Below are positions 1-5,202 of a stretch of DNA of 5,202 bases, piece after piece (the first letter of the stretch is position 1; the number at the start of each line of letters is the position of its first letter). The DNA comes from Kiritimatiellia bacterium. GTDB taxonomy: Bacteria > Verrucomicrobiota > Kiritimatiellia > RFP12 > UBA1067. The stretch covers positions 1 to 5,202 of the forward strand of contig JAFYQC010000011.1 of NCBI GenBank assembly GCA_017547265.1, given 5' to 3'. The notes under the pieces were generated by a model. That model saw only the letters and a list, made by a program, of their open reading frames with translations, did not search any database and was not told the DNA's origin. The position numbers were made by a program, and so were the translations under genes.

Positions 1-2
1 CA

Positions 3-296
3 GTCTCACGCGCACAGATGAACATCATCTATGCAAGCGAAGCAGACGTTCTGAATGTCGCGCTTTTCGGTATGACACATCAGCAATGGCAAGCTGCGAA
101 TCCGACTATGAAGGGCAACCAGCGCGACTATGCCACTATCAACCAGCTTATCTGCATCTCAAATATGGAGAACATTAACGCCGACATGATCAACGACGGT
201 ATTCCACAGCCGCAGCGCCTCAAAAAGCTGAATGAAATCGCCATTCAGCAGATGCGCATTTTGTCAGAGGTAGAAGAAAGAAAATATCTGAGATGA
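3..296 (+). CDS. KilA-N domain-type protein, C-terminal part (5' end outside window)
   Basis: The frame is open to the left edge (V-S-R-A-Q precedes the first Met at 18), so this is very probably the tail of a longer gene and not a 92-residue protein. The sequence YASEADVLNVALFG, then the W-x-x-A-N-P and K-G-N-x-R-D-Y-A motifs, then LNEIAIQQM near the end, is the pattern I recognise from the conserved C-terminal half of bacterial KilA-N domain proteins, which follows the DNA-binding KilA-N domain. That domain would lie upstream and is not visible. KilA-N proteins are common in phages and mobile elements and also occur as isolated accessory genes in gut bacteria; their cellular role is mostly undefined. 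The gene ends with TGA at 294-296, 23 bases before the next start. Family assignment is by memory of the motif pattern; function is not inferred further. Confidence 0.75.
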   Translation, partial: VSRAQMNIIYASEADVLNVALFGMTHQQWQAANPTMKGNQRDYATINQLICISNMENINADMINDGIPQPQRLKKLNEIAIQQMRILSEVEERKYLR

Positions 297-319
297 CAGG
301 AGTTGCACTAGCATAGTAG

Positions 320-1126
320 ATGGAACCGATTGCTATAATTGCGGGCGTATTCGTGCTAATTGTCTTACTGGTTAAGGCAATTAGCAGTACGACTGTTTCT
401 GCTGACTCGATTGGCGCCTATGGTGAGGCTATGACGGCGAGATGTCTGAGTCTACTACCAGCGGAAAGGTATAGTGTGTTGAATGACTTGATGGTGTGCG
501 ACAAGCGCGGGATTACAACGCAGATTGACCATGTAGTCCTATCGCAATATGGAATATTCGTTGTTGAGACAAAATGCTATAGTGGATGGATATTTGGAGA
601 TGAGAGGAGTCGTGTTTGGACACAAACTCTGCCGTGTGGCAGAGGTTGGTGGGCGTATTCGGAAAAATATAAATTCCAAAATCCAATTCGTCAAAACTGG
701 CGCCATATTTACGTTCTTGTGGAAATGTTGAACCTCCCTAAACGTTATTTCCATAACGTTGTCGTATTCAGTGGCGATGCCGACTTTAAAACGGATGTCC
801 CGAGAAACGTTATTGACATAACCTCTGTTGATTCCTATATTAAGTCATTTGACAATCTCGTGATGAGTGCCAAGATGTGCGAACGATTGTACAACAAGCT
901 TCTGCAACTCAACGCATCCGTTTCCGAAGAGAAACGGACACGACATGTTCACACGCTTCATGTCACGCATGCGCCACCACCTACTGTAAATGAACATGGC
1001 AGCCCTCCATTGTGCCCAATATGTGGCGCGACAATGCGATTGAGGCATCGACGCTCAGATGGCGCACCTTTCTATGGTTGCTCCCACTATCCGCAGTGCA
1101 AGGGAATTGCGAACGTGAAAAAATGA
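320..1126 (+). CDS. Membrane-anchored NERD nuclease-related protein with C-terminal topoisomerase-type zinc finger
   Basis: This 268-residue protein has three parts. Residues 2-21 are an uninterrupted hydrophobic segment, probably a single N-terminal anchor with the rest in the cytoplasm. Residues about 30-150 form a NERD domain: G-E at 35-36, Q-I-D with D70, then V-E-T-K with E83 and K85, which matches the PD-(D/E)xK nuclease core, followed by the family's N-P-x-x-Q motif (N121, P122, Q125). Residues 232-260 hold a zinc ribbon, C232-x2-C235-x18-C254-x5-C260, of the kind at the C terminus of type IA topoisomerases, so DNA binding is likely. All expected core residues are present, so nuclease activity is plausible but not shown. 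The ATG at 320 follows an in-frame TAG directly, and the next Met would remove the anchor and E36. The ribosome site is weak: AGGAG at 298-302 is 17 bases away. Composition is A+T-richer than the later genes, suggesting transfer. The gene ends in a double stop, TGATAG. Confidence 0.88.
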   Translation: MEPIAIIAGVFVLIVLLVKAISSTTVSADSIGAYGEAMTARCLSLLPAERYSVLNDLMVCDKRGITTQIDHVVLSQYGIFVVETKCYSGWIFGDERSRVWTQTLPCGRGWWAYSEKYKFQNPIRQNWRHIYVLVEMLNLPKRYFHNVVVFSGDADFKTDVPRNVIDITSVDSYIKSFDNLVMSAKMCERLYNKLLQLNASVSEEKRTRHVHTLHVTHAPPPTVNEHGSPPLCPICGATMRLRHRRSDGAPFYGCSHYPQCKGIANVKK

Positions 1127-1177
1127 TAGGCTGCCTAGACAGCGGCATTCAAAATGTCTGACGAAATCTTCTAAAGC

Positions 1178-1183
1178 AAGGAG
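1178..1183 (+). promoter_or_regulatory. Shine-Dalgarno site of the broken flavoprotein gene
   Basis: AAGGAG ends 9 bases before the ATG at 1193. It is the strongest evidence that the short reading frame downstream is the authentic 5' end of a once complete gene and not a chance open frame. Confidence 0.7.
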
Positions 1184-1192
1184 AAATAGGCA

Positions 1193-1336
1193 ATGGGCAA
1201 GAAAGTATTGATCATCTCGTCCACGCCGCGCAAGGGCGGCAACAGCGATAAGCTCTGCGATGCGTTCGCGGAGGGCGCGAAGGAGGCGGGGAACAAAGTC
1301 GAAAAGGTGCGCATCGCCAAACGTAAATCTTTTTAA
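1193..1336 (+). pseudogene. 5' remnant of a flavodoxin / NADPH-dependent FMN reductase family gene
   Basis: The frame encodes 47 residues and begins MGKKVLIISSTPRKGGNSDK. This is the first beta strand and the FMN phosphate-binding loop (S-S-T-P-R-K-G-G-N-S, residues 9-18) of the small iron-sulfur-flavoprotein/NADPH-dependent FMN reductase family. The following D-A-F-A-E-G-A-K-E-A-G-x-x-V-E-K-V is that family's first helix and second strand. Family members are usually around 180-200 residues; here the protein stops after K-R-K-S-F with TAA at 1334-1336, before the usual cysteine motif and the rest of the fold. No continuation appears in any frame downstream. Codons 1-42 are 60% G+C by hand count and the following bases turn A+T-rich, so a deletion or insertion junction probably lies around 1319-1334. 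The remnant could still be translated because its ribosome site is good, but it cannot form a flavodoxin fold. It is too short to be found by usual gene length cut-offs. Confidence 0.8.
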
Positions 1337-1347
1337 ACGGGATAGCC

Positions 1348-2748
1348 ATGACAGACAAGCAAATCCAGCACACGCTTGAAGTGTATCACCGCAAGGCAAT
1401 GCGCGAGCCGACAAAACGGCTGCGTGCGGCTATCGAACATGCGTCGAAAAAACGATGCTGGTACAATGGGTGGAAGCACGAAGGAGAGCTTGCGGATTAC
1501 GGAATTCTTCACGAGCCGATGCGGGCATTCCTTTCCGAAGCCTGTTTTGGCGACATCTGCGCGATGTGCGAGTTTCTCATGGCGAAGGCAAATGCGCAGA
1601 TCGAGAAATCTGATGACGAAGGCGATTGCACCAATCAAGCCCGCTATTGGATGGAAAAGTTGTTGAAGGCGATTATGAAATGCGAGGTTGATATCGCCGA
1701 GAAAACAGCATGGTTGGAAGACTTCCAGAAGTTCGATCGCTATTTTCTTGCCGATTACGTAAAAACCATGTTGAACAAACGCAATACGCTGTCGCAGGAG
1801 GATTGGTCGTGGCTGGCAGACATGAAGATCGAGAGGTTCAAGAATGCGCCAAAGGTTGAGGACGACGGCAGGAGCGATACTGACATTCGCAGCTGGCTGG
1901 ACGACAAAGTAGCTGTCGAAGAGATCGAGGCAGCGTTGCGGAATGCCGGTCGCGAGAACGAGATAACGGATTTCAGGATGTACATTCTTGGACGATTCGG
2001 CACTGCCGAGGATATCGCGGAAGCTCTTCTCGCCGATGGGCGAACTCAAGAGGCGGAGTCGTGGTTTGCAAAAGCCATTGAGCAAGATCCGACATCGATG
2101 GCTGTCAGGGCGCGGTTGCGCGAATTCGCTCTTGCGCGCGGCGATCTGCTTACGACGGCGGCGTACGACGCAGAGGCATTTTTTGACAATCCCACCATCG
2201 GGGCATATGATCAATTGATGGCCATCTGTACTGTCGTAGGTTTTGCGGATGCTGTTCGCGCGGCGGTTTTCCGCTCATTGGAAAGCGGCATTCGTCCCGA
2301 TTTCAACGAAACAAAGACAGAGGACTGGCCATTGCCGATTGTGGCTTTACGCCGCCATTTGGTCGAAGAGCCAGAACCGAACTTCAGGTTGTTGTCTGAA
2401 TTGTCTTGGCGCGAGCATCGCCCGAAAGAGGCACTCTCGTTTTACAAGCGCGAACGTGAACAGCGCAAGAAAGTCGGCGGCAAGCAGGTTTGGGATTCTG
2501 ATTGGCTGATGGCCGATCGCATTGCGCCGATATGTCCTGAGGAGGCGATGGCCATTTGGGAAAGCATTATCCAGAACAGCACGTATGCCTATCAAGGCGA
2601 CTACGACAATATTGTCCGTGCGCTAAAGTGCATGAAGCCAATCCTTTTCATCTTAGGGAGGGCAAAAGAGTTCCAAGCAAGAGTTCGGAGCATGATTGAA
2701 AGCAACAAGCGTCGACGGAATCTGGTTGATGCTCTTGAAGAACTTTAA
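1348..2748 (+). CDS. Helical-repeat protein resembling the C-terminal region of SWIM zinc-finger proteins
   Basis: This is a 466-residue, soluble-looking, mostly helical protein with no signal peptide or membrane segment. Its layout follows the long region after the zinc finger in bacterial SWIM proteins: a helical start with aromatic residues near 38-42, an acidic turn K-S-D-D-E-G at 88-92, a short helical pair G-R-T-Q-E-A-E-x-W-F-x-K-A-I-x-x-D-P at 231-248 that looks like one tetratricopeptide repeat, and a basic end, R443 to L466, containing N-K-R-R-R-N-L. That last pattern is typical of the final helix of the family. No C-x-C-x(n)-C-x-H SWIM motif is present. I infer a scaffold or protein-binding role; the actual job is unknown, and a DUF6880-type relative is the main alternative. 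The ATG at 1348 has a weak site, CGGGA at 1338-1342, and an in-frame TAA at 1324 blocks longer starts. It is 11 bases after the flavoprotein remnant, so its own promoter may have been lost or replaced. Confidence 0.6.
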   Translation: MTDKQIQHTLEVYHRKAMREPTKRLRAAIEHASKKRCWYNGWKHEGELADYGILHEPMRAFLSEACFGDICAMCEFLMAKANAQIEKSDDEGDCTNQARYWMEKLLKAIMKCEVDIAEKTAWLEDFQKFDRYFLADYVKTMLNKRNTLSQEDWSWLADMKIERFKNAPKVEDDGRSDTDIRSWLDDKVAVEEIEAALRNAGRENEITDFRMYILGRFGTAEDIAEALLADGRTQEAESWFAKAIEQDPTSMAVRARLREFALARGDLLTTAAYDAEAFFDNPTIGAYDQLMAICTVVGFADAVRAAVFRSLESGIRPDFNETKTEDWPLPIVALRRHLVEEPEPNFRLLSELSWREHRPKEALSFYKREREQRKKVGGKQVWDSDWLMADRIAPICPEEAMAIWESIIQNSTYAYQGDYDNIVRALKCMKPILFILGRAKEFQARVRSMIESNKRRRNLVDALEEL

Positions 2749-2841
2749 CCATTTACGATCTTTATGTCCTTTGCGGTAAAGTCATAATGCCATGTCCAAC
2801 ACGTCTTCGCATACGACAATAAGCAGAAACAAGGCAGTTTT
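2749..2841 (+). other. 93-base intergenic gap before the repair operon
   Basis: This is the longest gap in the window and the most likely place for the promoter of the three-gene operon that follows. CATAAT at 2783-2788 resembles a -10 box, but nothing like TTGACA sits 16-18 bases upstream, so I do not call a promoter. CTTTGCGGTAAAG at 2769-2780 gives only a four-pair stem without a T run, so there is no credible terminator. AAGG at 2831-2834 serves as the ribosome site of the next gene, 7 bases from its ATG. Confidence 0.4.
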
Positions 2842-3483
2842 ATGAACTTCAGATACAGCAAGAAGGAAATTGAATATCTTAAGTCGCGGGATGGGCGGCT
2901 TGGGGAGGTTATTGACCGCATTGGGCGCATCCACTGGACGGTCGAGCCAGACCTTTTCTCGGCGATTGTTCAGAATATTGTCTTGCATCAGATTTCCGGC
3001 AAGGTGGCGGAGTCAATCCTCGCAAGGGTCGTTGAACTGCTTGGGGAGATTACGCCTAAATCCGTCGCGAAAACCGATATACAGGCCTTCCGCGCTTGCG
3101 GCGTTTCACAGCGCAAGGTGGAATACATAAAGGACTTTGCCGCTAAGGTCGTGTCAGGCGAGCTTGACTTGGCAGCCGTCGCCAAGATGCCGGATGCGGA
3201 AGTCATCGCCGCGCTTTCATCCCTGCGCGGCATCGGCGTTTGGACGGCGGAAATGCTGTTGCTCTTCACATTGCAGCGTCCGGACGTCTTGAGCTACAGT
3301 GACCTCGGAATTCATCGCGGGATGCGGATGGTAGATCGCCACCGCAAGATCACGAAGAAGCTTTTTGCGAAGTGCCGCCGCCGACTTTCACCATGCGGCA
3401 GCGTTGCGAGTCTCTATTTCTGGATGGTCGCCGGCGGTGCCGTCCCAGATCTCGTCGATCCTGCCGGAGGAAAGCAGAAATGA
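2842..3483 (+). CDS. AlkA-like DNA-3-methyladenine glycosylase (HhH-GPD family)
   Basis: This 213-residue cytoplasmic enzyme belongs to the helix-hairpin-helix GPD superfamily, which cuts the N-glycosidic bond of alkylated purines such as 3-methyladenine and so begins base excision repair. The hairpin is at 128-136 (L-R-G-I-G-V-W-T-A), and the presumed catalytic aspartate is D154 in S-D-L-G-I-H-R-G, at the expected distance after the hairpin. The end, S-P-C-G-S-V-A-S-L-Y-F-W at 183-194, is the usual AlkA C-terminal helix. Residues 46-52 (I-V-L-H-Q-I-S) match the family's Q-Q-x-S region, with His replacing the first Gln. It lacks the N-terminal domain of the E. coli enzyme (282 residues) and is close to the short AlkA-like proteins of many anaerobes, so it looks complete. 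The frame ends at 3483 inside the ATGA that starts the next gene, implying translational coupling. Exact lesion range cannot be told from sequence. Confidence 0.9.
   Translation: MNFRYSKKEIEYLKSRDGRLGEVIDRIGRIHWTVEPDLFSAIVQNIVLHQISGKVAESILARVVELLGEITPKSVAKTDIQAFRACGVSQRKVEYIKDFAAKVVSGELDLAAVAKMPDAEVIAALSSLRGIGVWTAEMLLLFTLQRPDVLSYSDLGIHRGMRMVDRHRKITKKLFAKCRRRLSPCGSVASLYFWMVAGGAVPDLVDPAGGKQK
3466..3470 (+). promoter_or_regulatory. Shine-Dalgarno site that fixes the acyltransferase start
   Basis: GGAGG lies inside the last codons of the glycosylase gene and ends 9 bases before the ATG at 3480. It supports that start over a longer frame beginning at 3372, whose extra residues are an arginine-rich shadow of the glycosylase gene. 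A second site, GAAGGA at 3486-3491, stands 9 bases before another in-frame ATG at 3501. Confidence 0.65.
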
Positions 3484-4592
3484 ACGAAGGACAAGAAATT
3501 ATGAAGGAGAGAATTTTCTTTCTCGATTATCTACGTGTAGTGGCCTGTTTCATGGTCATGGCCATCCATGCGGCGGAATGCTTCTACCTCGGCGGCGAAG
3601 CGCTGAACGTCACGTTTATCGCCAGCCGTTCTGACGCGTTCTGGGTGACGGTGACCGAATGCATCTGCCGCGTTTGCGTTCCGCTTTTCGTGATTGCATC
3701 GTCATATCTGCTCTTCCCGGTTTCGCGTCCTACGGGAGATTTCTGCAAGCGGCGGCTTTTGCGGGTGTTCGTTCCGTTCGCAATCTGGGCGGCAGCGTAT
3801 GTGATGGCGGCTGGTGGTGACTTGCGGCAGCTCTTATTCAACTTTCCCGACGAGGGCGGACACCTCTGGTTCGTGCCGATGCTCATTGGACTTTACCTCG
3901 CGATGCCGCTTCTTTCGCCTTGGGCGGAGAAAGTTGGCAAACGCGAGCTCTCTGGCTGGATTCTCCTATGGCTCGCAACTACGACATTCCCGTTTCTGCG
4001 AGAAATCTGGGGCTTGACGTTTGGCGAGCCGCCGTTCGGGTCTGTCCCCTATCTCTGGGGCGAATGCCCGTGGAACCAGTTTGGCGCGTTCCACTACGTG
4101 AGCGGCTTTTTCGGATATATGCTCATAGGTCTTTGGATGCGCAAGTTCGGCACCGCCATTCCGTGGCGCAAGACACTTGCCGCCGCGCTTCCGATGTGGC
4201 TCGTCGGCGTAACGATCATTGGCGTTCCGTTCTTCTTCTACACGGACAAGTTCCCGTTTTCCGCGCCTTATTCCCATGCGGTACACATGGAGACGAGCAT
4301 CGAATACAATTCGCTCGGTGTTGCGCTTGCGACAATTTCGATGTTCCTCGTCCTCCGCAAGGTCGATTTCCAGGGCGCGTTTTATCGATTATTTGTCCGC
4401 CCCGTCGCAGAGGCGAGCTACGGCATGTATCTGATGCACATGTTTATTCTGCCGACGGCAGTCGCCTCTTTCAAGCCGCATACGCCGACTCCGTTCTGCA
4501 TCATCCTTGCCGCGCTTGCGACATTCGCTGCGTCCGCCATCGCCGCCATTGCGCTTCGCCGCATCCCCAAATTCGGAAAGCTGATAGCATGA
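3480..4592 (+). CDS. Acyltransferase 3 family integral membrane protein
   Basis: This is a 370-residue polytopic membrane protein of the Acyltransferase 3 (OafA/YrhL-like) family, which moves acyl groups, often acetyl or succinyl, onto sugars, lipids or cell-wall polymers. It opens with R-I-F-F-L-D-Y-L-R-V, then a first membrane helix holding the conserved histidine, H30 in M-A-I-H-A. R64-x-x-V-P-L-F begins the next helix, R91-R-L-L-R-V-F-V-P is the basic loop, H128-L-W-F is the family's second conserved motif, and S313-Y-G-M-Y-L-M-H-M near the end is the usual penultimate helix. About ten hydrophobic segments can be traced, and the length suits the stand-alone family without an SGNH domain. 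The start overlaps the preceding stop by 4 bases (ATGA); a start at 3501 giving M-K-E-R-I-F-F-L-D is nearly as good and would cost only 7 residues. Its end again overlaps the next gene by ATGA. Substrate is unknown, and no glycan genes are nearby to suggest one. Confidence 0.9.
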   Translation: MNEGQEIMKERIFFLDYLRVVACFMVMAIHAAECFYLGGEALNVTFIASRSDAFWVTVTECICRVCVPLFVIASSYLLFPVSRPTGDFCKRRLLRVFVPFAIWAAAYVMAAGGDLRQLLFNFPDEGGHLWFVPMLIGLYLAMPLLSPWAEKVGKRELSGWILLWLATTTFPFLREIWGLTFGEPPFGSVPYLWGECPWNQFGAFHYVSGFFGYMLIGLWMRKFGTAIPWRKTLAAALPMWLVGVTIIGVPFFFYTDKFPFSAPYSHAVHMETSIEYNSLGVALATISMFLVLRKVDFQGAFYRLFVRPVAEASYGMYLMHMFILPTAVASFKPHTPTPFCIILAALATFAASAIAAIALRRIPKFGKLIA

Positions 4593-5170
4593 AGAAGATT
4601 CGTTGCCCATATTTTGAATTGAACGACCGGGAGCGTGCCTACCACGACAAGGAATGGGGGACGCCATGCCGGAACGACCGCAAGCTCTTCGAGTACCTCA
4701 TGTACGAGGTGCTTCAATGCGGGCTGAGCTGGGATACGATCCTGTCGAAGCGTGAGTCCTTTCGCGTTGCGTTCGAGCGTTTTGATTTCAACAAGATTGC
4801 CCGTTATGGCGAAAGCGACATCGAGCGCGTTCTCGCCGTGCCGGGGATGATTCGCTCGCGGCGTAAGGTGGAAGCCATTATCCACAATGCAAATAGATTC
4901 TTGGAGTTGCGGCGCGAGCACGGCACCTTCTCAAAGTGGCTCTGGGCGTTCACGGACGGCAAGACGCTGCACAATCCCGAAAACGCCAAGTCCGACGACT
5001 GGATCGTGCCCGCGAAGACGGAACTCTCCGACCGCATAGCCGCCGAACTGAAGAAACGCGGCTTCAAGTTTCTCGGCTCGGTGACGGTCTATGCGTTCAT
5101 GCAGTCCGTGGGCCTTGTCAACGACCACGCCAGCTTCTGCTTCCGCTACAAGGAACTTGTCGACCAATAA
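4589..5170 (+). CDS. tag: DNA-3-methyladenine glycosylase I (Tag type)
   Basis: This 193-residue enzyme removes 3-methyladenine from DNA in base excision repair; E. coli Tag has 187 residues. All four zinc ligands known in Tag are present with matching spacing: C6, H19 in A-Y-H-D-K-E-W-G, and H180 and C184 in V-N-D-H-A-S-F-C. The base-binding region E40-V-L-Q-C-G-L-S-W contains the equivalents of the catalytic-pocket Glu and Trp (E40, W48). I-R-S-R-R-K-V-E-A-I-I-x-N-A at 88-101 and L-K-K-R-G-F-K-F-L-G at 154-163 are further family hallmarks. The open frame runs upstream to 3920, but that part is a shadow of the acyltransferase gene. The ATG at 4589 overlaps the preceding TGA by 4 bases, with only a weak GGAAAG at 4575-4580, so re-initiation after the acyltransferase probably drives its translation. 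Apart from its position in the operon nothing is unusual. Confidence 0.95.
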   Translation: MKKIRCPYFELNDRERAYHDKEWGTPCRNDRKLFEYLMYEVLQCGLSWDTILSKRESFRVAFERFDFNKIARYGESDIERVLAVPGMIRSRRKVEAIIHNANRFLELRREHGTFSKWLWAFTDGKTLHNPENAKSDDWIVPAKTELSDRIAAELKKRGFKFLGSVTVYAFMQSVGLVNDHASFCFRYKELVDQ

Positions 5171-5194
5171 CTTTGAAAACTAAATCAATAAACG

Positions 5195-5200
5195 AAAGGA
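5195..5200 (+). promoter_or_regulatory. Probable ribosome binding site of a gene beyond the right edge
   Basis: After the tag stop the sequence becomes A-rich (5171-5194) and then shows AAAGGA two bases from the window end. This resembles a leader with a ribosome site for another + strand gene starting within about 10 bases outside the window, possibly a further operon member. Confidence 0.4.
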
Positions 5201-5202
5201 AC

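Noticed and set aside
1127..1347. Integron attC-like sites between single genes
   Set aside because: The array of unrelated genes prompted the search, but no paired core sites (GTTRRRY / RYYYAAC) with an imperfect palindrome between them were found, and the last three genes overlap, which cassettes do not do.
1333..2214. A 293-codon open frame on the minus strand
   Set aside because: It lies antisense to the helical-repeat gene, shows no family motif and no ribosome site I could support, and is rich in Arg, Cys and Leu as expected of a shadow frame. The + strand frame is longer and has recognisable family patterns.
2771..2788. A promoter with TTGCGG and CATAAT
   Set aside because: The two boxes are only 6 bases apart, far from the 16-18 needed, and no other -35 candidate stands at the right distance.
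2745..2930. A minus-strand frame covering the intergenic gap and the glycosylase 5' end
   Set aside because: I considered it as a gene remnant because its end reads like ordinary protein, but most of it overlaps the glycosylase gene and nothing recognisable emerges.
3920..4588. Upstream extension of the tag reading frame
   Set aside because: It encodes low-complexity Arg/Cys-rich sequence in a shifted frame of the acyltransferase; Tag homology begins exactly at the Met encoded at 4589.
4418..4921. A 167-codon minus-strand open frame across the acyltransferase/tag junction
   Set aside because: It is antisense to two confidently identified genes and resembles no family.
5168..5175. TAACTTTG, matching the Bacteroidota -7 consensus TAnnTTTG
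   Set aside because: No TTG-type -33 element is at the proper distance, and the match overlaps the tag stop codon. The clear Shine-Dalgarno sites elsewhere also argue against this group.

Overview
The window reads as chromosomal DNA of a bacterium of roughly medium G+C. Clear Shine-Dalgarno sequences precede several genes (AAGGAG at 1178-1183, GGAGG at 3466-3470), which argues against a typical Bacteroidota leader style. The genus cannot be named from the sequence. The gene content (chromosomal KilA-N protein, SWIM-family relative, small flavoprotein, Acyltransferase 3) would fit a gut or host-associated anaerobe, but that is inference. All recognisable genes are on the + strand.

Bases 1-1350 look like a patchwork. 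They hold the 3' end of a KilA-N-type protein (3-296), an intact membrane-anchored NERD nuclease-like protein with a C-terminal topoisomerase-type zinc finger (320-1126), and a 47-codon stump of a flavodoxin/NADPH-dependent FMN reductase family gene (1193-1336). The stump keeps its ribosome binding site and its FMN-binding loop but loses everything after about residue 42. Base composition changes sharply between these pieces: by hand count bases 541-600 are 35% G+C and bases 1193-1318 are 60%. This suggests insertion and deletion events.

Bases 1348-2748 encode a 466-residue helical-repeat protein. It resembles the long C-terminal region of SWIM zinc-finger proteins but has no SWIM zinc finger. 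Its molecular role is unknown.

Bases 2842-5170 form a compact operon of three genes joined by two ATGA stop/start overlaps: an AlkA-like DNA-3-methyladenine glycosylase (HhH-GPD fold), a polytopic Acyltransferase 3 membrane protein, and a Tag-type DNA-3-methyladenine glycosylase I. The two glycosylases belong to unrelated families that remove overlapping sets of alkylated purines. Finding them translationally coupled through a membrane acyltransferase is the most noteworthy arrangement here. The window ends in an A-rich leader with a Shine-Dalgarno-like AAAGGA, so another + strand gene probably begins just beyond the right edge.

I found no RNA gene, CRISPR array, transposase, convincing terminator or attC site. 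Apart from the patchwork and the operon, nothing in the window clearly amounts to a new system.
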